A stretch of DNA of 5,071 nucleotides from Actinomycetes bacterium (GTDB lineage Bacteria > Actinomycetota > Acidimicrobiia > Acidimicrobiales > Acidimicrobiaceae): assembly GCA_021785315.1 (NCBI GenBank), contig JAJYFX010000090.1, positions 2,060 to 7,130 of the forward strand, in the 5' to 3' direction. The notes under the pieces were generated by a model. The model saw nothing but the letters and a program-made list of their open reading frames with translations. It was not told where the DNA came from and ran no database searches. A program made the translations under genes and the position numbers. Position 1 is the stretch's first letter. Every line of letters starts with the position of its first letter. Below, in pieces: positions 1 through 5,071 of this stretch.

Positions 1-14
1 CGTAGTTTCTAGAT

Positions 15-617
15 ATGGACTACTACGACCTTTTGGCGAAAAGAAGGATGTACCGTCATTTTAGTAGCCAACCAGTTCCTGAATGCGTGCTCGCCCGCAT
101 CCTTGACTCGGCCACTCGAGGTCCTTCAGCTGGCTTTGCCCAGGGATTTGACTTTCTTGTACTTGATAAAAGACCAACGCTTGATAGGTTTTGGGAACTG
201 GCAACGACTCAGAGCTGGAGAGAGAGCACCACCTCGCACGACAGACTCTGGAACGCGCCGGTAGTCGTTCTGCCGCTGGCGCACCCAGATGCATACATGA
301 AACGGTACTCGGAGGAGGACAAAAGGTACGCGAATCTTAGAGCCGAAACAGACTGGCCGGTTCCCTACTGGTATATCGACACGGCATTTGCGACAATGCT
401 GATACTCAACTCGGTCGTCAATGAAAACCTCGGCGCATTGTTCTTCGGGCTATTTAGAAATGTGGACTCCATCAAGAATGCGTTTCATATTCCCAGCAAT
501 TTCCATCCGATTGGAGCTATCGCGATTGGATACCCCACGTCAACAATGCAATCGCCATCATCGAAAAGACCAAGGCGGGAACACTCCTCGCAGATCCATT
601 TCAACGCATTCTCGTAG
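15..617 (+). CDS. Nitroreductase family protein (FMN-dependent)
   Basis: Predicted cytoplasmic flavoprotein of the nitroreductase superfamily; members use FMN and NAD(P)H to reduce nitro compounds, quinones or other electrophiles. The physiological substrate cannot be read from the sequence. The N-terminus (residues 1-22) has the family opening, with a basic KRRMYRHF stretch at 9-16 expected to contact FMN phosphate. Residues 36-48 (GPSAGFAQGFDFL) match the second flavin-site segment, WPVPYWYIDTAFA at 114-126 and LGALFFGLF at 139-147 match the central helices, and PIGAIAIGYP at 165-174 is the usual C-terminal strand motif. About 200 residues is normal for a compact member, so it appears complete, although the last residues (IHFNAFS) differ from the common end. 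ATG 15 is the only start after the in-frame TAG at 3-5; no clear Shine-Dalgarno is visible in the 14 bases available. The family is confident; the substrate is unknown. Confidence 0.87.
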   Translation: MDYYDLLAKRRMYRHFSSQPVPECVLARILDSATRGPSAGFAQGFDFLVLDKRPTLDRFWELATTQSWRESTTSHDRLWNAPVVVLPLAHPDAYMKRYSEEDKRYANLRAETDWPVPYWYIDTAFATMLILNSVVNENLGALFFGLFRNVDSIKNAFHIPSNFHPIGAIAIGYPTSTMQSPSSKRPRREHSSQIHFNAFS

Positions 618-711
618 CTGCATAGTCCGAGGCTTCCGGCAAACGTAACCTGCAAAATTAGCGACAATGGCAAGTTGCCTCCCCAGATATCCGATTCACA
701 GGACTCGCCCC

Positions 712-885
712 CTAAGAGAACCGTGGAGCCGGCGAGTACCATAATCGGCGAATTCGAAAGAACGAAAGACTTTTTTCTTTTTCGAGCAGATGCTTACCGC
801 GACCCACAATAATTACCACTCTTCGACTAAATATCAAAATACAATCCATTAGGTCAGCGGATTATCGATTACTGACAGTCACCAT
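712..885 (-). other. SD-led mini-ORF interrupted by an in-frame stop (possible gene remnant or leader)
   Basis: On the minus strand AAGGAG (899-894) lies 8 bases before ATG 885-883, an ideal ribosome-binding arrangement. The reading frame gives only seven residues (MVTVSNR) before TAA at 864-862. The same frame reopens at ATG 849-847 and runs 45 codons to TAG at 714-712, giving a hydrophobic patch (CILIF, VVIIV) followed by a basic stretch (FFRIRR). Upstream on the minus strand, a TTGGAG-like -35 and TCAAAT-like -10 with 17-base spacing can be drawn, but both are weak. I do not recognise the peptide. Readings are a decayed small gene, a leader peptide, or chance in AT-rich DNA. Chance is quite possible, so this is recorded as a candidate only. 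Confidence 0.2.
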
Positions 886-963
886 TTAAATTTCTCCTTT
901 ACAAATCCCAGAGAATTTGACACACTAATCACTGCTTCTCCAAAGCACACCTGATTAAAAAAT

Positions 964-970
964 AGGGGGA
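964..970 (+). promoter_or_regulatory. Ribosome binding site for the 977 gene
   Basis: AGGGGGA ends 6 bases before ATG 977, a strong purine-rich Shine-Dalgarno at good spacing. It supports this ATG as the true start and the ORF as a translated gene despite its unknown function. Confidence 0.8.
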
Positions 971-976
971 TACATT

Positions 977-1714
977 ATGTTGGTTAGTGGTAGCGACTTT
1001 AGCGACGGTCCGGAGGAGGAACCTCAAGATTCATCCGGCCCAAACTTTCTCGCCCCGGCTAAAAAACACCAATTTTGGGAATTTCAGTCGAAAGTTCGCT
1101 TCACAAGTTGGAGAGACGTAAACATCGAATCGCTGGGATACGACGCTCGATCAAGTTATGTCGAAAAGTTCTGGCTCCCTTTCTTGGGACCCTCCACAGT
1201 GTTTATGGCAAGACGCCTTACAGAAATGTTAGAAAATGAGCAGTACGGTTTTTCAATCGATCTGCAAGACCTGTCACTAATGCTCGGCCTAGGGCCGAAT
1301 ATCAATAAACAGTCTTCGATCCAAAAAACCCTCAATCGGCTACTCATATTTGAACTAGCCCGGATAATGCCGTCAAAAGCAGTTTCAATACGCCTCAAGC
1401 TTCCGCCTGTGCCGCATCGATACATATCCAGGCTTCCGCAAATGATGCAAGATCTTCACGAAAAAGAAGCTCACGACGGACCCGAAAACGCTCTTGCCAA
1501 TGCCAAAACCCGCGCAAGGTCCTTGGCATTGGCCCTATCAAAACTGGGACACGAGCGATCTGCCATTGAAAAACAGCTGATTTCTTGGAGATTTCATCCA
1601 TCTGTCTGCTATGAAACGCTCAAGTGGATAGACAACATAGCGGTGCAAGATACAAAAGAAAGTCAAGACAGCGACGGCCCGGACGACATAACAACTCCAA
1701 AACTGCAGCCATGA
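977..1714 (+). CDS. Conserved actinobacterial-type protein of unknown function, possible winged helix
   Basis: A 245-residue soluble protein with no signal peptide or membrane segment. I do not know its function. Residues 1-32 look disordered and acidic (EEEP at 13-16). The core begins near 40 and carries YVEKFWLPFLGPST (61-74), wording I associate with an uncharacterised actinobacterial family. Residues 94-106 (IDLQDLSLMLGLG), then the helix SIQKTLNRLLIFELARI (114-130) and a strand-like VSIRLKLPPVP (136-146), resemble the helix-turn-helix-wing order of a winged-helix domain; this is inferred from pattern only. A second, helical part (171-221) includes ARSLALALSKLG and WRFHPSVCYETLKW (204-217). 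The tail from about 223 is acidic and polar. A strong SD supports the start. It is monocistronic here, facing the pepA end across 111 bp. A DNA-binding or regulatory role is possible but unproven. Confidence 0.82.
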   Translation: MLVSGSDFSDGPEEEPQDSSGPNFLAPAKKHQFWEFQSKVRFTSWRDVNIESLGYDARSSYVEKFWLPFLGPSTVFMARRLTEMLENEQYGFSIDLQDLSLMLGLGPNINKQSSIQKTLNRLLIFELARIMPSKAVSIRLKLPPVPHRYISRLPQMMQDLHEKEAHDGPENALANAKTRARSLALALSKLGHERSAIEKQLISWRFHPSVCYETLKWIDNIAVQDTKESQDSDGPDDITTPKLQP

Positions 1715-1725
1715 GTTGACAAAAG

Positions 1726-1802
1726 GTCAATCGGGCAAAGCCTGAGCATCCCGCGCACACCAGAAAATTTGCTGCATGGGGTCACGGCCTTGCCCGATTG
1801 AC
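1726..1802 (-). terminator. Long 17-bp inverted repeat, probable terminator of the pduO-pepA operon
   Basis: The arm 1726-1742 (GTCAATCGGGCAAAGCC) is mirrored at 1786-1802 with a single change (position 1739 against 1789). In minus-strand RNA that position is a U-G wobble, so the helix is continuous over 17 bp; in plus-strand RNA it is an A-C mismatch. On the minus strand the stem is followed by C and then TTTT (1724-1721), a short U tract, while the plus-strand side has none. This favours an end signal for pepA, about 20 bases past its stop. The 43-base loop is long for a classic intrinsic terminator. A 3' RNA-stabilising hairpin or a remnant of a small mobile repeat are alternatives. The repeat also starts 12 bases after the stop of the convergent plus-strand gene and may block read-through both ways. 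Confidence 0.5.
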
Positions 1803-1814
1803 AGCCAACTCGCA

Positions 1815-1848
1815 AGGCAAAGAGCCTATGGCCTGCCAGCCTTTGCCT
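1815..1848 (-). repeat. 8-bp inverted repeat spanning the pepA stop codon
   Basis: AGGCAAAG (1815-1822) is mirrored by CTTTGCCT (1841-1848) with an 18-base loop that contains the pepA stop (TAG, 1828-1826). It lies just before the larger inverted repeat in the direction of pepA transcription and shares its GGCAAAG/CTTTGCC core. The operon end could therefore fold as tandem or mutually exclusive hairpins. Part of it is coding sequence, so conservation of the pairing is uncertain. Confidence 0.35.
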
Positions 1849-3280
1849 CCAAATATTGGCAAAGGGTCCTAACTCCAAACCCGGTCGCACCTTTTCTGAA
1901 ATAGCGATCCTCCGAGTCCGAGCGCGACGGTCCGGCAATGTCCAAATGCGCCCAGGGTATATCGCCAACAAACTCCTTCAGCAAAAGCGCGGCAGAAAGA
2001 GTTCCTGCAGCGCCGGGGGCGCCGATATTTTTCATGTCAGCCACCTCTGACTCTATGTGCTTTTTGTAACGGTCCGGAAGAGGCAACTGCCACAGTGGTT
2101 CGCCAGCTTTCTCGCCAGCCTGAAGCAGGTCATTTACGACAACTGAATCATTTCCCATTATGCCTGCTATCTCGCGGCCAAGAGCCACAACGCACGCCCC
2201 TGTGAGCGTGGCAAGATCGATGATCTCTGATGCACCGTCTTCAGCAGCAAGAGACAATGCGTCGGCCAAGACCAGTCGGCCTTCGGCATCAGTGTTCAGA
2301 ACTTCGATGCTCTTGCCATTTCTTGCTATCAACACATCACCAGGCTTTGTGGCTGAACCACTCGGCATATTCTCCGTGAGAGCCATATAACCATCAACGG
2401 CAACCCCGATACCCAATTCACCGAGCACAGACATCGTCGCTAAAACAGCTGCCGCACCGCTCATATCGGTTTTCATTGCCATCATACCGTCACCGCTTTT
2501 TAGAGATAGCCCTCCAGAGTCAAAGGTGATCCCTTTGCCCACTAAAGCAACCGCAGTCCCGCCTTTATCTCCCGAGGGCCGATAAGACATCTTTATCATG
2601 CGGGGCTCCTCTGCGGACCCTCGGGACACTGCCAGCAATCCTCCGAGCGCCTCCTGTTCTATTTGGGCCTTGCCCCAAACCCGGCAACTCAGGTGATTTT
2701 CCTCGGCAATTGCTTTAGCTATGTCCGCAAAGTGGGCAGGAGTCATCGTAGCTGCAGGCTCGTTGATAAGGTCGCGTGCAAAGCAGGTGGCGTGAGCAAC
2801 TGAAACAGCTTTTTTGACCGCGCTCGATACCCCAAATATGTTGCTGGAAACGACAAGGAGTTCATTGAGCTGAGTTACCGACGAAGCGTCAAAACCCTTG
2901 CCTCTCAGGGCGTCATATCTGTAGTGGCCCAGAACTGCACCTTCGGCAAATGCCGCGACGAAATCGGCATCAATATCGTCGGCAATCAGCACTGCGGCAG
3001 CGACGTCCTTGGCCAGTGAACGAACCGCAGCAGCACCAGCCAGTCGAAAACTTTCCTTGTCCAGACCATCTCCAAGCCCGACAAAGAGAACTACCTGGCT
3101 GGATTCTTCGGAAAAACCAATCAGCGTCTGAGCACTTTTCCCAGAAAATCCAGCAGCCTTTGCTAATTCGCCCTGTGGCAGACGTCCGCTTGCTAATTGC
3201 AAACCATCTCGAACAAGATTGACCACGAACGCATCTCGACCGTCAAGTGCTGAATGGACGCTGACCTGCAACCTTTTCAT
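1826..3280 (-). CDS. pepA: Leucyl aminopeptidase (M17 family, cytosol aminopeptidase)
   Basis: Two-metal cytosolic aminopeptidase that removes N-terminal residues, typically leucine, from peptides; M17 enzymes are usually hexameric. Numbering from the chosen start (484 residues), the N-terminal macro-like domain covers about 1-155 and the catalytic domain the rest. NEPAATMTP (173-181) opens the catalytic part. VGKGITFDSGGLSLK (247-261) supplies K249, D254 and K261; D272 follows; and the M17 signature NTDAEGRL (329-336) supplies D331, E333 and R335. These correspond to E. coli PepA K270, D275, K282, D293, D352, E354 and R356, so the site is intact. The end (ATGFGVRTL) is also canonical. ATG 3280 is preferred because GAGGAG sits 4 bases upstream; the in-frame ATG at 3292 would add MRRN and itself overlaps that SD. 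It is the second gene after pduO, 30 bp apart, so probably co-transcribed. Confidence 0.97.
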   Translation of the reverse strand: MKRLQVSVHSALDGRDAFVVNLVRDGLQLASGRLPQGELAKAAGFSGKSAQTLIGFSEESSQVVLFVGLGDGLDKESFRLAGAAAVRSLAKDVAAAVLIADDIDADFVAAFAEGAVLGHYRYDALRGKGFDASSVTQLNELLVVSSNIFGVSSAVKKAVSVAHATCFARDLINEPAATMTPAHFADIAKAIAEENHLSCRVWGKAQIEQEALGGLLAVSRGSAEEPRMIKMSYRPSGDKGGTAVALVGKGITFDSGGLSLKSGDGMMAMKTDMSGAAAVLATMSVLGELGIGVAVDGYMALTENMPSGSATKPGDVLIARNGKSIEVLNTDAEGRLVLADALSLAAEDGASEIIDLATLTGACVVALGREIAGIMGNDSVVVNDLLQAGEKAGEPLWQLPLPDRYKKHIESEVADMKNIGAPGAAGTLSAALLLKEFVGDIPWAHLDIAGPSRSDSEDRYFRKGATGFGVRTLCQYLEAKAGRP

Positions 3281-3284
3281 ATTT

Positions 3285-3290
3285 CTCCTC
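3285..3290 (-). promoter_or_regulatory. Ribosome binding site deciding the pepA start
   Basis: On the minus strand GAGGAG (3290-3285) lies 4 bases before ATG 3280-3278. No purine-rich site precedes the alternative ATG at 3292-3290, whose last base is the first base of this SD. The site therefore favours the shorter protein, though the spacing is slightly tight. Confidence 0.7.
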
Positions 3291-3310
3291 ATCGGATAGA
3301 GCTAATGAAT

Positions 3311-3868
3311 TTACTTGTGAAGATCCCTGGCCGACTTGGACGTAAGATGCACTTCCTCCTGCCAACGCGCCAAAGTCCAGACCAGGTCAGAAAGCCGATT
3401 CAGGTAAGGCCCGACCTTGGAGCCGGTATTCTCCGAGGTGAATTTGACGCCGAGGCGTTCGGCCCGTCGTATTACGGTACGCGCAACGTCAAGACAAGCA
3501 GATATTCTGTTTTGACCTGGAACCACGAACTCGTTGGGAAAATTAAATCGACCAGTAATATCGTCGATCTGCCTTTCAAGATGTACAACCATCTCAGCAC
3601 TGACGGCGGTCTTGCCCTCAATCAGCTTTCCACGATTCGCTTCCGCTGTGGCAACCTCGGCCATCAAGATCCATAGATCGGACTCCAACAAGACCAACAC
3701 TGAATCTAGGCTGTCACCCGGTGCGCACTCTGCGCGAGCCAATCCAAGGAAGGCCTGCGCTTCGTCCACGACACCGTTGAGTTCAATCTGTGGAGCATCT
3801 TTTTTGACCCGTCCACCGAATAAAAGCCCAGTGCTGCCGTCATCACCCTTTTTCGTATATATCTTCAC
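3311..3868 (-). CDS. pduO: PduO-type ATP:cob(I)alamin adenosyltransferase
   Basis: Transfers the 5'-deoxyadenosyl group of ATP to cob(I)alamin (or cob(I)yrinic acid a,c-diamide), making coenzyme B12; a cytosolic trimer in this family. From the GTG at 3868 the protein has 185 residues, normal length. It opens with the ATP-binding motif KIYTKKGDDGSTGLLFGG (2-19). NGVVDEAQAFLGLAR (31-45) is the helix equivalent to the VDELN region, EFVVPGQNR at 113-121 and ARTVIRRAER at 129-138 hold the conserved Arg/Glu active-site segment, and YLNRLSDLVW at 155-164 is the C-terminal signature. The open frame extends to a TTG at 3928, but homologues start directly at the KIYT motif, so the 20-residue hydrophobic extension is unlikely. 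No Shine-Dalgarno precedes the GTG. It leads the operon with pepA and faces metH, another B12 enzyme. Confidence 0.94.
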   Translation of the reverse strand: MKIYTKKGDDGSTGLLFGGRVKKDAPQIELNGVVDEAQAFLGLARAECAPGDSLDSVLVLLESDLWILMAEVATAEANRGKLIEGKTAVSAEMVVHLERQIDDITGRFNFPNEFVVPGQNRISACLDVARTVIRRAERLGVKFTSENTGSKVGPYLNRLSDLVWTLARWQEEVHLTSKSARDLHK

Positions 3869-3869
3869 G

Positions 3870-3935
3870 CTAGATAAAGAATAATTGAAAGCAAAAAGTT
3901 CCAACACCAAAACCGGCTGGATATGCAATACTCAT
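3870..3935 (-). CDS. Candidate 21-residue upstream ORF of pduO
   Basis: On the minus strand ATG 3935-3933 opens a 21-codon frame (starting MSIAYPAGFG, ending FCFQLFFI) that stops at TAG 3872-3870, one base before the pduO GTG at 3868. Only a weak AGG lies a suitable distance upstream. The geometry would allow translational coupling, which would explain how pduO is translated without its own Shine-Dalgarno, but an ORF of this size can occur by chance. Its start lies in the same 100 bp that must hold the divergent metH promoter. I do not recognise the peptide. Confidence 0.25.
   Translation of the reverse strand: MSIAYPAGFGVGTFCFQLFFI
3878..3904 (-). promoter_or_regulatory. Possible promoter for the pduO-pepA operon
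   Basis: On the minus strand TTGGAA (3904-3899) and TATTCT (3883-3878) form a -35/-10 pair with a 15-base spacer. Transcription would then begin within a few bases of the pduO GTG, giving an almost leaderless mRNA and fitting the absent Shine-Dalgarno. The spacer is short and the boxes imperfect. This model excludes the upstream ORF model, because the RNA would start downstream of that ATG. Confidence 0.25.
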
Positions 3936-3968
3936 AACTTGCCTGTTTACGGGTAGCCTTTAAATCAA

Positions 3969-5071
3969 ATGTCAGAATATCTGAAGCGAATCAATGAAAA
4001 GGTCCTAATTTACGATGGAGCTACTGGAACAAACCTTCAGTTGCTTGGGCTTGGACCAGATGATTTTGGAGGACCGCAATTCGAAGGCTGCAACGAGGCA
4101 CTTGTACTAACGCGGCCCGGGTTAATATCCACGCTCCACGATTCCTTTCTGGGTGTCGGTGTGGATGCAATCGAAACAGATACCTTCGGCGCGTTTCCAA
4201 TAGTTCTTGCAGAATACGGCCTCGCTGAAAAGGCCTACGAGATTAATCTCAAAGCCGCACAATTGGCAAAAGAAGTCGCCAGCTCATATTCCTCCAAGTC
4301 CGATCCCAAGTTTGTCGCGGGATCCGTGGGCCCTGGAACCAAGTTCCCCTCGCTGGGGCAGATATCATTCTCCCAGATCAGAGATTCCTACCAGGTTCAA
4401 GCGGAAGCGCTGCTCGAAGGTGGCGTCGACCTATTCCTTATTGAAACGGTTTTCGATTTGCTTTCCGCTAAGGCGGCGATAATCGCTGCGCGGCGCGCAA
4501 TGGCGAAGCTCGGGAGACAAATCCCGATTCAGACACAGGTCACGATCGAGCTGACAGGTCGCATGCTGCCGGGCACCGAGATTGCTGCCGCTCTCACAGC
4601 TTTGGATGCGATGAAAGTCGATGTTGTCGGCATCAACTGTGCCACCGGACCAGCTGAGATGAGCGAGCACCTCCGGCATCTTACTGCACACTCAAGGACT
4701 CCTGTCTCGTGTCTGCCAAATGCTGGATTGCCTTCCGTCGTCGACGGCAAAATGCACTACGACCTGACTCCCGAAGAGCTGGCTTCGTATCATTCGCGAT
4801 TTATCACGGATCTTGGCGTGCGGGTCGTCGGAGGTTGCTGTGGGACCACCCCCGAGCACCTTCGCCGGGTTGTTGAAGAGTGCGCCAATCTCGAACCCGC
4901 CAAACCCGAAGTCGAATACGAGCCATCCATATCTTCGCTTTACTCAGCCGCGACTTTGAAGCAGGAGAATGCATACTTCGCAATTGGCGAGCGGACCAAT
5001 GCAAACGGTTCAAAGAGATTCAGGGAAGCCATGCTCTCCAAGGACTGGGAAGCGTGCGTGGAGATGGCCAA
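3969..5071 (+). CDS. metH: Cobalamin-dependent methionine synthase, N-terminal part (runs off the window)
   Basis: Transfers the methyl group of 5-methyltetrahydrofolate to homocysteine through methylcobalamin, giving methionine and tetrahydrofolate in the cytosol. The first 367 residues are present; full MetH is about 1,150-1,250. The homocysteine-binding barrel covers about 1-310: DGATGTNLQ (16-24), ETDTFGA (69-75), GSVGPGTKFPSLGQ near 118-131, and three zinc ligands, C224 in GINCATGP plus C290 and C291 in GGCCGTTPEH. A linker (about 311-335) leads to FAIGERTNANGSKRF (337-351), the opening of the pterin-binding domain; the cobalamin and activation domains lie beyond the edge. ATG 3969 is the only start after the in-frame TAG at 3954-3956. 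It is divergent from pduO. The wording (KFPSLGQ, QVTIELTGRMLPGTE, LPNAGLPSVVDGKMHYDL) is close to what I recall for actinobacterial MetH. The cut is the window edge, not a truncation. Confidence 0.97.
   Translation, partial: MSEYLKRINEKVLIYDGATGTNLQLLGLGPDDFGGPQFEGCNEALVLTRPGLISTLHDSFLGVGVDAIETDTFGAFPIVLAEYGLAEKAYEINLKAAQLAKEVASSYSSKSDPKFVAGSVGPGTKFPSLGQISFSQIRDSYQVQAEALLEGGVDLFLIETVFDLLSAKAAIIAARRAMAKLGRQIPIQTQVTIELTGRMLPGTEIAAALTALDAMKVDVVGINCATGPAEMSEHLRHLTAHSRTPVSCLPNAGLPSVVDGKMHYDLTPEELASYHSRFITDLGVRVVGGCCGTTPEHLRRVVEECANLEPAKPEVEYEPSISSLYSAATLKQENAYFAIGERTNANGSKRFREAMLSKDWEACVEMA

Larger units (their letters stand above)
618..976. other. 359-bp intergenic region, AT-rich on its right side
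   Basis: No convincing gene lies between the nitroreductase and the next plus-strand gene. A T-rich tract (771-782, six T, one C, five T) follows a poor stem: GCCG 728-731 can pair with CGGC 746-749, but 21 bases separate it from the Ts, so it is at best a weak terminator. Short perfect palindromes occur at 669-679 (GGCAAGTTGCC) and 873-881 (TGACAGTCA). AATCC at 843-847 mirrors GGATT at 859-863. TTGACA at 917-922 resembles a -35 box, but no acceptable -10 lies 16-18 bases downstream, and TACAAT at 840-845 has no matching -35. On the minus strand there is a Shine-Dalgarno site and a very short ORF (see separate entry). No tRNA or known riboswitch was recognised. Confidence 0.6.
3869..3968. promoter_or_regulatory. 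100-bp divergent pduO/metH regulatory region
   Basis: This short gap must hold both promoters. For metH, TTCCAA (3899-3904) and TATGCA (3922-3927) at 17 bases give a weak candidate that overlaps the possible pduO -35 on the other strand. I see no strong SD for metH; GGGTAG at 3951-3956 is 12 bases from the ATG, too far to be convincing. The space is too short for a full cobalamin riboswitch plus promoter, and no B12-box-like sequence was recognised. Confidence 0.45.

Noticed and set aside
485..742. 85-codon minus-strand ORF across the nitroreductase end and the intergenic region
   Set aside because: Most of it is antisense to a well-supported gene, it has no Shine-Dalgarno and the protein is not recognisable.
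667..744. 25-codon arginine-rich plus-strand ORF (starts MASCLPRYP)
   Set aside because: No ribosome binding site or promoter, and the length is within chance expectation.
756..786. Intrinsic terminator after the nitroreductase
   Set aside because: The only stem abutting the T-rich tract is AT-rich and bulged, and the GC-containing stem is 21 bases away.
917..922. TTGACA as the -35 box of the 977 gene
   Set aside because: No reasonable -10 hexamer lies 16-18 bases downstream, so a promoter is not called.
1421..1971. Other plus- and minus-strand ORFs inside the 977 gene and pepA, such as minus 1395-1601 and 1663-1971
   Set aside because: They are reading-frame shadows of supported genes, without start signals or recognisable content.
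3254..3676. 140-codon plus-strand ORF opposite pduO and the pepA start
   Set aside because: It is fully antisense to two genes with intact catalytic motifs and shows no family features.
3869..3928. 20-residue hydrophobic N-terminal extension of PduO from TTG 3928, resembling a signal segment
   Set aside because: PduO enzymes are cytosolic and start at the KIYTKxGDDG motif; the GTG at 3868 sits exactly there and the TTG has no Shine-Dalgarno.
1..5071. CRISPR array, transposase, tRNA, toxin-antitoxin or phage defence genes
   Set aside because: No repeat-spacer pattern, no cloverleaf or T-loop consensus, and no coding frame of these types was found on either strand.

Overview
The window looks like ordinary chromosome from an actinobacterium of moderate GC (about half G+C by eye). 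The best lineage evidence is protein wording. The methionine synthase, the PduO-type adenosyltransferase and the unknown protein at 977-1714 all carry phrases I associate with Actinobacteria. Moderate GC together with these sequences would suit an Acidimicrobiia-like lineage (for example Acidithrix or Ferrithrix relatives), but that placement is inference, and no rRNA or tRNA is present to settle it.

Layout from left to right: (1) 15-617, plus strand: an FMN-dependent nitroreductase-family protein. (2) 618-976: a 359-bp gap, increasingly AT-rich to the right. It has no convincing gene, but holds a T-rich tract, small palindromes and a minus-strand Shine-Dalgarno site in front of an interrupted mini-ORF. 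(3) 977-1714, plus strand: a 245-residue protein of unknown function with a possible winged-helix core and a strong ribosome binding site. (4) 1715-1825: a convergent gap filled by a long, almost perfect inverted repeat, probably the transcription end of the minus-strand operon. (5) 1826-3868, minus strand: a two-gene operon, pduO (ATP:cob(I)alamin adenosyltransferase) followed 30 bp later by pepA (M17 leucyl aminopeptidase). (6) 3869-3968: a 100-bp divergent intergenic region. (7) 3969 to the right edge, plus strand: metH, the cobalamin-dependent methionine synthase, cut by the window after its zinc/homocysteine domain and the first residues of its pterin domain.

The clearest functional theme is cobalamin. 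The adenosyltransferase makes adenosylcobalamin, while the divergently transcribed MetH uses methylcobalamin, so the short shared promoter region serves two B12 enzymes. I see no room for, and no sign of, a cobalamin riboswitch there. PepA looks like a co-transcribed peptide-turnover enzyme without an obvious B12 role. Nitroreductase, pduO and metH have weak or no visible Shine-Dalgarno sequences, whereas pepA and the unknown gene have strong ones. That mix suits a genome using both leaderless or coupled and SD-led initiation.

I did not find a clear new defence, mobile or RNA system. The items most worth a second look are the unknown protein at 977-1714, the 17-bp inverted repeat at 1726-1802, the small upstream ORF that ends one base before the pduO GTG, and the SD-led interrupted mini-ORF on the minus strand at 712-885.
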